From Penium margaritaceum (Eukaryota > Streptophyta > Zygnematophyceae > Desmidiales > Peniaceae), in the NCBI GenBank assembly GCA_023375785.1, contig SZWC01015090.1, positions 1 through 64,000 on the forward strand: DNA of 64,000 nucleotides. Direction: 5' to 3'. The number at the start of each line of letters is the position of its first letter. The first letter of the stretch is position 1. The position numbers and the translations under genes were made by a program. Below are positions 1 through 9,437 of the stretch, one piece after another. A model generated the notes under the pieces. It did no database searches and was not told the origin of the DNA. It saw nothing but the letters and a program-made list of their open reading frames with translations.

Positions 1-2056
1 GGGGCGGGTGCTGCTGCTGCCGTTGCCACGGACGTCGATCACACCAACACGGCCCTGGCGCGTGGGGTGGCAGGTGTGGGTGTGTGTTTCAACAAGAAGT
101 TTTTTCAGAGCTGCATATGGAAGCATGTGGTGGACAAGAATCAGTCATTCTTGTCAATTGAGTCTCACTGGCTGAAGGTAGCATTTATGCACTGCAATCC
201 TTTTGCCATCCTACCCGGCCGCATCACACTGACAAGACTCATGAAGAATGGAGCAGCAGCATTCAGGAAGAAGTTGAGGAAGATGTTTGCCCTTGTGAGG
301 ACAGGGGTCTCATTCACCACGGACGGTTGGCAAAGTGATGCCAACCACAAGTATTTGGGCATAACATGCCACTGGATTTCCGAGTGGCAAATGCAAAGTG
401 TGGCGCTGGCTTTTCCCTCATGTTCAGATGATGCCACTGCCGCAGCCGTCTTTGACCTCTTCTCTGCCGCAGTGAAGGAGTGGGGACTGTGGGACAAGGT
501 GTATTGTCTCACAGTGGACAATGACACCGTGAACGATAGCATGGTGGATAATTTCCTGGTGCTCCAGAATGACAAGTTCAGCAAGGATGGGCACATCCGC
601 TGCATGGGGCATGTGCTCAACCTTGCTGTCAAGGATCTGATTGCGGTGCCTGAGGTGGAGGAGCATCTGAAGACCGCGCGGGATATCGTGAGCTATGTGA
701 GCCGCTCAGCCAAGAGAGAGTTTTCACTGCTGAATGCATGCCATGCGCATGGAGTGAACTACTTGTCTTTGCACCATGACACTCCAACGCGTTGGAATTC
801 CACACTCCACATGTGTGAACGCGTGGTGAAGATCAAGGACGTGTTGGATGAGTGGTTGCAGCCTCGGGAGCCCAGTCTCATCCCCAGTGGGCAGGGGTGG
901 GAGCTGCTGGGCCTGGTCATTGCAATCCTCAAGCCCTTCAAGGGCTTCACAGAAGATGTTTCTGGTCAGGATTACCCCACGTTGTCCCTTGTCCTTCCAT
1001 TTTTCAGTAACATCTTGCAGCGCCTCCATGGCTGGCGCCTGAAGGCCGGGGCAGCCAAGAAGATGCGTGAGAGGAAGGCAGTTCTTGATGCCAACGAGAG
1101 GCTGCTGCTGGTGCTGGAGCCAGGACTGAAGAGCTGTGTGGACAAGGTGAGATGGTTCATTGAAGTGTTGTTTTGTTCCGGATCCTGTTGTGAACCTGCT
1201 CCTCATTTTTTGGTTTTTTGTCTCTTTGGCGCAGTTGGATAAGTATGTGAAGAAGGCCAGCCTGCGACACGTGGTGGCAACCGCACTGGACCCAAGGTTC
1301 CGCTTCCGCTTTTTTGAGCGGGTCCACAAGGTGAGGTGGGGGGTTTGTTGCCTGAAGGGGGGGGGGGGTGGTGGTGGTGTTCCATCTGTCCTTGTTTTTG
1401 TTGCCTTCTCAGAAATTGATGTGTCACTTTCACATTTTCAGTTCCTGTTTTATGCTCATCATTGTTTGCAGCTGGTCGGCATAAAGACCGTGGTGGAGCT
1501 CGAGCTCAAATTCATGGAGTTCATGAAGCCATACTTTGCAAGAGTGCAGGCCAAGAGGGAAGCTGAAGCAGCAGCTGCAGCAGAGGAGGCAGCAAGGGTA
1601 GCAGCAGAAGCAGCAAAGGCAGCTGAGGATGAGATGGTGCCAGAGGATGAATCTGGCAGTGTAACCCCTGCTACAACCACATCAAGCAGTCAGCCACAAG
1701 ACCTCAGTGGTCCTGCAGCAGCCTCCAAGCGTGGGCGGCAGAAGCGGCAGAAAGTGAGCATGCTAGAAGTTGCTTTGGAAGATCCAATGGAGGATATGTT
1801 TGAGGAGCCTGAGGTGGAGGACAAGGTCGTAGCTCCAGACACGTTGGAGGAAGAGGTGGAGGCATTTAAGAAGAACGCTAGGGGCGGAAGGAAGATGAAC
1901 GTTTTAAAGTTCTACAAGGAGAAGCAGCAGCTGTATCCAACCTTTGCACTCTGTGCACTTGACGTTCTGGCCGTGCCAGCCACCAGCACTCCCAGCGAGA
2001 GGATGTTCTCGCTGGGGGGCCGGGTGGTGACTGATTTCCGCCACTCATTGTCGTAG
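1..2056 (+). CDS. hAT-family transposase, partial at 5' end, three exons
   Basis: Exons 1-1146, 1235-1330 and 1472-2056 join in phase 0 at GT-AG introns. The frame is open from base 1, so the true start and any BED zinc finger lie upstream. Visible hAT blocks: FTTDGWQSDANHKYLGI, with the first catalytic Asp codon at 322-324; TVDNDTVND, with the second Asp at 517-519; RCMGHVLNLAV, a C-x2-H pair; DTPTRWNST, with the conserved Trp at 793-795; and the dimerisation block PATSTPSERMFSLGGRVVT, whose Glu (1997-1999) is the usual place of the third acidic residue. Exon 3 opens with an Ala/Glu-rich helix-like stretch. The type resembles Ac/RICESLEEPER-like hATs. A TAG at 2054-2056 interrupts the dimerisation domain, because the next codons (ITVQDLLCLKTWIND) still fit the family. 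It is probably not active in this copy. It would cut and rejoin the transposon ends in the nucleus. Confidence 0.82.
1147..1234 (+). other. Intron 1 of the hAT transposase gene
   Basis: Begins GTGAGA after ...GACAAG and ends in a pyrimidine-rich stretch plus GCAG before TTGGATAAG. Removing these 88 bases joins ..SCVDK to LDKYVKKASLRHVVATALDPRF, which matches the order expected for hAT proteins (the LDPRFK-like block). The intron interrupts phase 0. Confidence 0.75.
1331..1471 (+). other. Intron 2 of the hAT transposase gene
   Basis: Starts GTGAGG after ...GTCCACAAG and ends TTTGCAG before CTGGTCGGC; 141 bases, phase 0. It contains a G homopolymer near 1360-1370 and T-rich sequence toward the acceptor. 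Both introns are short. Confidence 0.7.
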
Positions 2057-2227
2057 ATAACTGTGCAGGACTTGCTGTGTTTAAAGACGTGGATCAACGA
2101 CCCGGCGCTGAAGGAATTCCCAGTCCATCCATTGGGTGCTGTCTCTGAGGAGCTGGAAGAGGTGGAGCGCAAGGAAAGGGCAATCAGGCGGGCTGCTCAA
2201 AAAGCAGCAAAGAGTGGGGGCCTAGCA

Positions 2228-2235
2228 GCAGCAGT
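2228..2235. repeat. Left target-site duplication of MITE copy 1
   Basis: GCAGCAGT directly before the MITE, repeated directly after it. The target lies in the GCA-rich, alanine-coding part of the last exon. Confidence 0.9.
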
Positions 2236-2562
2236 TAAGGCTGCACACCAAATCCTAGGATTCGTGAATAAGATTCGTGAACCCGGCAAAAGATTCGAAT
2301 TCGGGGATCCAAATCCTTCATGAGGATTCGATTCGGGACTCGGAGATCCTTTCCCTATTGTTTCAACATGGAAAACAGGGATTTATGTGGCAGATTAGAG
2401 GATTTTTACCTGCCATCACCCATAGGATTCGGAAAAGATTCGTGAATCTTACAGATTCGCAAATCTAGATTCGGATTCGTGAATCAAAGCCAAACCTGGA
2501 TTCGGATTCGTGAATCCGAATCCAATATGGGATCCGGGAATCTTACCCGGTGTGCACCCTTA
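2236..2562. mobile_element. hAT MITE copy 1, nested in the transposase gene
   Basis: A 327 bp non-autonomous element with 14 bp terminal inverted repeats: TAAGGCTGCACACC at the left, GGTGTGCACCCTTA at the right (13 of 14 pair). It is flanked by perfect 8 bp direct repeats GCAGCAGT. The interior is dominated by GATTC..GAATC motifs, many as GATTCGTGAATC or variants, like the subterminal transposase-binding repeats of hATs. It has no coding capacity. The copy at 25960 has the same length and differs at about 18 positions by eye (about 94-95% identical). Confidence 0.92.
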
Positions 2563-2570
2563 GCAGCAGT
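2563..2570. repeat. Right target-site duplication of MITE copy 1
   Basis: GCAGCAGT, perfect copy of 2228-2235. Eight bases is the hAT superfamily length. Confidence 0.9.
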
Positions 2571-2736
2571 TGCTGCAGACTCTGATGGTGATGGAGGGGA
2601 GCATGGAGAACAGGGAGAAGGGGCAGAAAGCACAGACAGTGGGGAGGACAGTGACAGTGAAGAAGATGAGAATGACCACGACGGCGAGGAGGAGGAGGAT
2701 GAGGACAAGGATGATGATGTGGTAGAGATGTCGTAG

Positions 2737-3233
2737 ACATGCTTTGTTCACATGTGATTGACAAAAGTTTTCATTTCTAAAGTCAATTTCCTCAATGTTT
2801 TTCTCCTTCTCATGTTCCTGGCTTTCAAATGTAATGCCATGGAATGGAACAGGTGTTACAACAAAATGCAAATTGACTGAGCAGAGGTCTTTACACACAA
2901 GTTAAACACACATCTAAGGTGAATTCAGCACCTGCACATTGACTTTGTGTTCTGGTTGAAAACCAGCAAGTTTCATGCTAAGTATGTGTATTGTGTCATG
3001 ACACTGTGTACTCCAGTTGGTAAAGGAAAGACAGTATGTACACTTGGAATATGCACACTCTGTTGTATAGTTGGTAAAGGAACAGCCATGACTCAGACAT
3101 GGCTGAAAGAGGTGAAATTGAAAGGGGTGAAAGAGGTGAAAGTGAGTGTATGAACACATTGTGTTCTGGATGCAAATGTGGAAAAAACATACTTTGCACC
3201 ATATGCATCACACAAACAAAACAGTGACACAAG
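2737..3233 (+). other. 3' untranslated and internal non-coding part of the hAT element
   Basis: About 500 bp without a supportable gene. It follows the TAG of the acidic tail. Seen here: a 14 bp direct repeat AGTTGGTAAAGGAA at 3015-3028 and 3069-3082, and a run of GGTGAAA-type words near 3106-3145. No clear terminator or polyadenylation signal could be fixed. Confidence 0.5.
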
Positions 3234-3414
3234 GACTCGCGAGTCACAAGAACAAAGACTCGCGAGTTTGTGGACTCGCGATTCTAAGCCCTGATTCGCG
3301 AGTCCGAGTCTGGGCCCGGACGCGGACTCGCGAGTCCGAGTCCAGGTCCGGACTCGAACTCGTGATCCAAGTCTTTAGTCCAGAATCGCGATTCCGGACT
3401 CGTGAACACCCTTA
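3234..3414. repeat. hAT right subterminal palindrome cluster and terminus
   Basis: GACTCGCGAGTC is a perfect 12 bp palindrome and occurs at 3234-3245 and 3325-3336, with one- or two-base variants at 3257-3268, 3273-3284 and 3293-3304. Further half-sites (GACTCG, GAGTC) fill the stretch to 3404. Such clusters next to a hAT terminus usually bind the transposase. The stretch ends CGTGAACACCCTTA, whose reverse complement starts TAAGGGTG, like the MITE ends. Confidence 0.8.
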
Positions 3415-3422
3415 TGTGTCAC
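3415..3422. repeat. Probable right target-site duplication of the large hAT
   Basis: TGTGTCAC, the first eight satellite bases after the hAT terminus. In intact type F monomers the same word follows GTAGGCA, so the insertion point is in known sequence. The left partner is outside the window. Confidence 0.55.
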
Positions 3423-3545
3423 TGACCATGACCAAAGAATATCACTGGGTGTGGTCAACTTTGACAACTCATCATATGAGTCACAAATTGTCGGAGGGGG
3501 TAACAATGGTTTGGGAATACTAGTTATCGATTAGAAAGTACAAAT

Positions 3546-3736
3546 ACCTTCAATATGCAGTGTCACAGTGTGGCTTCCATGCACATTGACCAATCAAAGT
3601 ATGCATACGTCACTGACCATGACCAAAGAATTTCACTTCATGTGGTCAACATTGACAAATGCCAATAAGAGTCATAGATAGTCAGAGGGGGTAAGAATGC
3701 TCTGGAAACACTAGCTATCAACTAGAAAGCACAAAG
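3546..3736 (+). repeat. Type A monomer (reference copy)
   Basis: 191 bp measured from ACCTTC. Type A hallmarks across the array: ACCTTCAATATGTAG start, CAAAGTATGCATA, TTTCACTTCATGTGGTC, ACTCACAACAAGAGTC, GATAGTCAGAGGGGGTAAC, and ACACTGGCTATCAACTAGAA at the end. It follows type F and precedes type B. Confidence 0.9.
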
Positions 3737-3928
3737 ATCTTCATTACGTAGTGACATGGCGTGGCAAGCATGTGCAGTGACAAACCAAAGTAGGTAAATG
3801 GAACTAACCATGATCAAAATAATTTCACAGTGTGTGGTCAAGGTTGAAAACTCATAACACGAGTCACAAATGTTCAGAGGGGGAAACAATGTGTTGGGAA
3901 CACTAGTTATCAACTAGCAAGTAGAAAT
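3737..3928 (+). repeat. Type B monomer (reference copy)
   Basis: 192 bp. Hallmarks: TACGTAGTGACACGGCGTGG near the start, GTGACAAACCAAAGTAGG, TATGCCACTAACCATGACC, GTTGAAAACTCATAAC, CAATGGGTTGGGAACACTAG, and the dyad CTAGTTATCAACTAG near the end. The second MITE inserted in a monomer of this type. Confidence 0.9.
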
Positions 3929-4119
3929 ACCTTCAACAAGTAGTGGCACGGTGTGGCTAGAGTGCACAGCGACCAACCAAAGGATGCATACGTCACTGAC
4001 TACGACCAACGAAATCCACTATGTATGGTCAACACTGACATCTTATAGCACGAGTCACAAATGTTCAAAGGGAGAGACAATGGTTTAAGAACCTTGTGTA
4101 TCCACTAGAAAGGACAATG
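3929..4119 (+). repeat. Type C monomer (reference copy)
   Basis: 191 bp. Hallmarks: TTCAACAAGTAGTGGCACGG, GTGTGGCTAGCGTGCACAG, CAAAGGATGCATACGTCACT, GACTATGACC, AAGTCCACTATGTGTGG, GTCAGAGGGAGAGACAATGG and the end GAACCCTATGTAT..GACTAGAAAGGAC. Confidence 0.9.
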
Positions 4120-4310
4120 AACATCAATACATAGTGGTACAGTGTGGCTACTATGCACAACAAACAACCAAACTATGCATGTGTCAATGACCATGACCAA
4201 AGAATTTCTGTAATGGTGGTCAACGTTCATAACCCATAACACAATTCACAAATGGTCAGATGGGGAAACAATGGTTTCAGAAGATTAGTTTTCAACTAGC
4301 AAGTACAAAG
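4120..4310 (+). repeat. Type D monomer (reference copy)
   Basis: 191 bp. Hallmarks: GTGTGGCTACTATGCACAC, CAAACAACCAAACTAGGC, TTTCAGTATGGGTGGTCAAC, GTTCACAACCCATAACACG, GGTTTCGGAATATTAGTTTT before the end. In this first copy some hallmarks are mutated. Confidence 0.9.
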
Positions 4311-4500
4311 ACCTTGAATAAGTAGTAGCACGGTGTGGCTACCATGTACAATGACTGACCAAAGTAGGCATATGTACTACCTAAGACCAAAGAAATCCGC
4401 AGTGTGTAATCAACATTAACAACTCATAGTACGAGTCACTATTGGTCAGAGAGGGAAACAATGGTTTGGGAATACCAGGTATCAACTAGCAAACACAATG
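4311..4500 (+). repeat. Type E monomer (reference copy)
   Basis: 190 bp. Hallmarks: AAGTAGTAGCACGGTGTGG, ACAATGACCGACCAAAGTAG, TATGTACTGCCTTTGACC, AAATCCGCTGTGTGTGGTC, CTCATAATACGAGTCAC and GGGAACACCAGGTATCAACT. Confidence 0.9.
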
Positions 4501-4691
4501 ACCTTCAATAAGTAGTGGCACCGTATGGCTACCATGTACAATGACCAACCAAAGTAGGCATGTGTCACTGATCATGACCAAAGACTATCACTATGTGCCG
4601 TCAACTTTGACAACTCATAACACAAATCACAAATGGTCAGAGAAGGAAACAATGGTTTGTGAATACTAGTTATTGATTAGCAAGTACAAAG
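4501..4691 (+). repeat. Type F monomer (reference copy)
   Basis: 191 bp. Hallmarks: CATGTACAATGACCAACC, GTAGGCATGTGTCACTGACC, AATGTCACTATGTGTGGTC, AACTTTGACAACTCATAAC, GTTTGTGAATACTAGTTATC followed by GATTAGCAAG. Type A always follows in the unrearranged order. Confidence 0.9.
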
Positions 4692-7596
4692 ACCTTCAAT
4701 ATGTAGTGGCACAGTGTGGCTACCATGCACAGTAACGAACCAAAGTATGCACATGGCACTAACCATGACGAAAGAACTTCAGTTCATGTGGTCAACATTG
4801 ACAACACACAAGAGTCACAGATAGTCAGAGGGGGGTAACAATGGGTTGGGAACACTGGCTATCAACTAGAAAGCACAAAGACCTTCAGTACGTAGTGAAA
4901 CGGAGTGGCACCTATGCACAGTGACAAACCAAGGTATGCACATGCCACTAACCATGACCAAAATAACTTCACAGTGTGTGGTCAACGTTGAAAACTCATA
5001 ACACTAGTCACGTATGCTCAGGGGGGGGGGGAATGGGTTGAGATTACTAGTTATCAACTAGCAAGTACAAAGACCTTCAATAAGTAGAGGCATGGTGTGG
5101 CTAGCGTGCACTGTGACCAGCCAAAGGATGCATATGTCACGAACTATGACCAAAGAAGTCCACTATGTGTGGTCAGTATTGACAACTCATAACACGAGTC
5201 ACAAATGGTCAGAGGGAGAGACAATGGTTTTTGAACCCTACGTATTGAATAGAAACGACAAAGAACTTCAATACGTAGTGGCATGGTGTGGCTACTATGC
5301 ACACAGAAAAACCAAAGTAGGCATATGTCACTGGCCATGACCAAAGAAGTTCAGTATGGGTGGTCAACGTTCACAACGCATAACACGAGTCACAAATGGT
5401 CAGCGGGGGAAACGATGGTTTCAGAATGTTAGTTTCCAACTAGCAAGTACAACGGCCTTCAATAAGTAGTAGCATGGTTTGGCTACCATGCACAATGACC
5501 GCCCAAAGTAAGCATACATACTGTCTCCGACCGAAGAAATCCGTTGTGTGTGGTCAACGTTGACAACTCACAATACGAGTCACGCATGGTCAGAGGGGAA
5601 AACAATGGTTTGGGAATACCATGCATCAACTAGCAAGCACAAGGACCTTCAATAAGTAGTGGCACAGTGTGGCTACCATGTACAATGACCAACCAAAGTA
5701 GGCATGTGTCACTGGCCATGACCAAAGAATGTCACTATGTGTGGTCAACGTTGACAACTCATAACACGAGTCACCAATGGTCACAGGGGGAAACAATGGT
5801 TTGTGAATACTAGTTATCGATTAGTAAGTAGAAAGACCTTCAATATGTAGTGGCACCGTGTGGCTACCATGCACAGCGACCACCCAAAGTATGCATATGT
5901 CACTGACCATGACCAAACAATTTCACTTCATGTGGTCAACGTTGACAACTACAAACAAGAGTCATAGATAGTCAGAGGGGGTAACAATGGTTTGGGAACA
6001 CTGGGTATCAACTAGAAAGCACAAAGACCTTCAGTACGTAGTGACACGGCTTGGCAACCATGTACTGTGACAAACCGAAGTAGGCATATGCTACTAACCA
6101 TGACAAAAAGAAGTTCACAGTGTGTGATCAACATTGAAAACTCATAACACGAGTCACAAATGGTCAGAGGGGGAAACAATGGGTTGGGAACACTAGTTAT
6201 CAACTCGCAAGTACAAAGACCTTCAACAAGTAGTATTACGGTGTGGCTAGCGTGCACAGTGACCAACCAAAGGATGCATATGTCACTGACTACGAACAAA
6301 AAAGTCCACTATGTGTGGTCAACATTTACAACTCATTACACGAGTCACATATGGTCAGATGGAGAGACAATGGTTTGGGAACCCTATGTATTGACTATAA
6401 TGGGCAAGAACTTTAATTCATAGAAGCACGGTGTGGCTACCATGCACACCAAACAACCAAACTAGGCATATGTCATTGACCATGACCAAATAATTTCAGT
6501 ATGGGTGGTCAACGTTCACAACCCATAACACAAGTCACAAGTGGTCAGAGGGGGAAACAATGGTCTCGAAACATCTCTTTTCGACTAGCAAGTACAACGG
6601 CCTTCTATAAGTAGTAGCACGGTGTGGCTACCATGCATAATGGCCGACCAAAGTAGGCGTATGTACTACCTTTGACCAACAAAATCCGCTGTTTGAGGTG
6701 AACCTTGACATCTCATAATACGAGTCACACATGGTCAGTGGGGGAAACAATGGTTTGGGAACACCAGTTATCAACTTGCAAGCACAAGGACCTTCCATAA
6801 TAAGTGGCACGGTGTGGCTACCACGTACAATGACCAACCAAAGTAGGCATGTGTCACTGACCATGACCAAAGAATGTCACTATGTGTGGTCAACATTGAC
6901 AACTCATAACACGAGTCACAAATGGTCTGGGGGGAAAACAATGGTTTGTGAATACTGGTTATCAAGTAGCAAGTACGAATACCTTCAATATGTAGTAGCA
7001 CAGTGTGGCTACCATGCAGAGCGACCAACCAAAGTATGCATATGCCACTGACTATGACCAAAGAATTTCACTTCTAGTGGTCAACGTTGACAACTCACAA
7101 CAAGAGTCAAAGATAGTGAGAGGGGGTAACAATGGCTTGGGAACACTGTCTGACAATTAGAAAGCACAAAGACCTTCTGTACGTAGTGACACGGCGTGGC
7201 AACCATGAATAGTGACGAACCAAAGTAGGCATATGCTAGAAACCATGTCCAAAAGAACTTCACAGTGTTTGGTTAACGTTGAAAACTCATAATACAAGTC
7301 ACAAATGGTTATAAGGGGAAACAATGGATTCGGAACACTATTCATGAACTAGCAAGTACAAAGACCTTCAACAAGTTGTGGTACGATGTGGCTAGCGTGT
7401 ATAGTGACCAACCACAGAATGCATATGCCACTGACTATGGTGGAATAAGCCCACTATGTGTGGTCAACATCGACAACTCATAACACGAGGCACAAGTGGT
7501 CAGAGGATTAGACAATGGTGTATGAACCCTATGTATCAACGAGAAAGGAAAAAGAACTTCAATACGTAGGACAAATAACTTCCTAGCGTTATCCTC

Positions 7597-8566
7597 TACG
7601 TGGATGACCTCATCCTATTTGGGCCGTCGCTCTTTGTTTTGTACACACTCAAACAGCAGCTGTCTTGCTGTTTTGAGATGACAGATATGGAGCCCCTCAA
7701 GTTCTCCCTTGGCATTCAAGTCACTCACGACATCACACATGGTGAGGTGACGCTTACGCAAGCCACGTATGCTCAACGTGTGGCGGACAAGTTTGGGCTT
7801 GGTACATTTACTCCACAAACTACACCACTTTCCAAGGATCACAGTCTTACCAAACCAGTCACAACAGCCATACCTTTGGCCTCTTTGGACGATGCCAAAG
7901 CTTTCCTGCGCATGGTGGGCTCCCTGATGTTTTCCTCTCTGGCCACGTGACCTGATCTCTCATTTGCCATTGGCTTTCTCACTGAAGGATGCCAACGCCA
8001 TACCGCTGCCCACATCGTGGCCGCCAAACGCAGCATCTGCTACCTCCATGGATCCGCCTCCCTTGCTATCTGCTTCTCTTCTGAGAACAATACTCTCCAG
8101 GGCTTCTTTGACGTTGATCTCTCTGGTGATCACACCACCAGTCCCTCCACCTCTAGGTATGTTTTCATTCTCAACGGTGGACCCATCAGCTAGCGCTGCA
8201 AGAAGCAATCTGTAGCTGCTCTCTCTTATACGGAAGCAGAATACATCGATGAAAGTGAGTGCACGAGAGAGGCGATATGGCTTCGCATGCTTTTGAGCGA
8301 GCTTGGGTTTGATCAACGTGAACCCACGCCCATCCAGTGTGACAACGAAGGCGGCATCGCTCTTTCCCAAGATCCGGTTCTCCATGATCGCACAAAACAC
8401 GTTTCTCGGAAGTATCACTACGTTTGCAATGCAGTCACGGAAGGCGAGGTCGTCATGCACTACCTTCCCACTGCTGATCAGACTGCTAAACTCTTCACCA
8501 AATCCCTCTATGCCGATCGCCACGCTCATCTCTGCACTCGCCTGGGTCTTCTCTCCTCATCCTAAT
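7597..8566 (+). pseudogene. Copia pol remnant: reverse transcriptase tail and RNase H
   Basis: The beginning has YVDDLILFG, the Copia form of the reverse transcriptase catalytic box, followed by a KFSLGIQV-like block and the short linker usual before RNase H. The last third has the Copia RNase H signature: TEAEY, then CDNEGGIALS and RTKHVSRKYHYV, ending with a TK-containing tail near 8500-8560. The order and spacing match Copia (RNase H after reverse transcriptase) and not Gypsy. It is a fossil with about two or three breaks. Confidence 0.85.
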
Positions 8567-9229
8567 CTCTCTCGGTGCTTCTTCTTCTCCGCTATTCCTC
8601 TGATGCCGCTCTTTCCTGGCTCTCTCTTTCCCCCCCTCCCCATATGAGGTGTTGGACGGACGGAGACGGTCCTCGGTGGAGCCGTCGTCACTTCCCGTTT
8701 CCGTGTCCCCCAAATGAGGTGTTGTCACGGACGGGGGTCGTGTGCAACCGCTTCCCCACCTCCTTTGCTTCTGCCTGCCGCTGTTGGCTGTTCCCCGCTT
8801 CCGTCCCCCTCGTATGAGACGTTGGGCCAGACGCGGGGCATCCACCCCTCTTTTCTCCTGCACACTCCCTCCTCCGCTGTCTCCTCGTGTCTCCACTCTC
8901 CTCTCCTCATCCTCTCGCGTCTCGGTCCTGGCATCACACCAAACGCTGGCCTGTTCCGGGCCGGAGCCACGCCACCTGCATCTGCAAATCTTCTCTAGCT
9001 ATATCCTGCGTGGTTCTTTTTCTGTCTTCGAACCCCGTTTATTGGGCTGCCGCTGTCAGAACACCATTCGGGCCGGAATAGTGGGAGGGGACCCGCTCCC
9101 ACGAGTCCGGGCAGGGTGTGCTGTTGGGACCGGTCTACTTCTCAGCCGTCGGAGCATTGCCCGGGCTAAAAATATCTCTCCGGCTCATTGTACACCCTTT
9201 GTCGTGTTCTCCCGTACTCCCTTTCTCTT

Positions 9230-9268
<39 letters not shown>

Positions 9269-9437
9269 AGGCTCAGTTGGCCGGGGGGAGGGGGAGGTCT
9301 CTTTCACCGGGCATTCCCGTGCCTCCCCCTGTCTCTTCCCCCCTTCTTGCGGCTCTACTCTCACGGGGGGGGGGGGCTTCTCTCTTCTTCAACTTGTCTG
9401 CTCCAACCCCATTGGTGGTGGATCGACAAGGGGGGAA
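8567..9437 (+). other. Long non-coding segment between Copia pol and the 3' LTR
   Basis: About 870 bp rich in C and T, very unlike the satellite. It contains three degenerate copies of a word like ATGAGGTGTTG..CGGACG (starting near 8644, 8714 and 8814), a (CT)n run at 9233-9267, a G run near 9363-9372, and ends with the polypurine tract GACAAGGGGGGAA directly before TGTTGG. A long open frame crossing it is judged compositional and not a gene. Confidence 0.6.
9233..9267 (+). repeat. (CT)n microsatellite
   Basis: About 17 uninterrupted CT units inside the Copia untranslated segment. Pyrimidine-rich tracts are common in such regions. No role is assigned. Confidence 0.9.

Larger units (their letters stand above)
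2057..2736 (+). pseudogene. C-terminal tail of the hAT transposase gene, split by a MITE
   Basis: After the TAG the same frame continues (ITVQDLLCLKTWINDPALKEFP.. then a Lys/Ala/Glu-rich segment) up to 2235, where the MITE enters. Beyond the MITE and its duplicated 8 bases the tail resumes at 2571 with a very acidic stretch rich in Asp and Glu, ending EMS at a TAG (2734-2736). The MITE plus one duplication is 335 bp, so the frame shifts by two, exactly the offset seen between the two halves. The empty-site gene therefore encoded a protein with an acidic C-terminus. No function for the tail is claimed. Confidence 0.72.
1..3414 (+). mobile_element. hAT DNA transposon, right-hand part (autonomous type)
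   Basis: Sequence from the window edge to 3414 reads as the 3' part of a large cut-and-paste hAT element: a transposase gene, an untranslated stretch, then a subterminal zone of palindromes, then a terminus ending CACCCTTA (reverse complement TAAGGGTG). The next base begins satellite in the middle of a type F monomer, and the first eight satellite bases, TGTGTCAC (3415-3422), would be the right copy of the 8 bp target duplication typical of hAT. The left end and left duplication lie outside the window, so this last point is inference. A 327 bp MITE is nested inside it at 2236-2562. The element probably landed in an existing satellite array. Confidence 0.8.
3415..7569 (+). repeat. Satellite array, block 1 (190 bp monomers in 6-monomer HORs)
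   Basis: Starts inside a type F monomer (ACTTTGAC and GATTAG hallmarks) and runs A-B-C-D-E-F from 3546, with HOR starts at 3546, 4692, 5836 and 6981. Spacing between homologous points is 189-192 bp for monomers and about 1,145 bp for HORs. It stops just after the start of a D monomer at the Copia fossil. No genes: the open frames here run through monomers in several frames and on both strands. Confidence 0.95.

Noticed and set aside
165-1329. Minus-strand open frames opposite the hAT exons
   Set aside because: The plus strand carries ordered hAT motifs and matching splice sites; the minus-strand frames have no recognisable domain.
2054-2056. TAG read as an amino acid (altered genetic code)
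   Set aside because: Only one such codon in a transposon copy already disrupted by a MITE. Ordinary decay is simpler, and the window has no host gene to test the code.
2484-2898. Serine-rich and histidine/proline-rich minus-strand frames around 2484-2898
   Set aside because: They are the antisense of the Asp/Glu-coding acidic tail and the following untranslated sequence.
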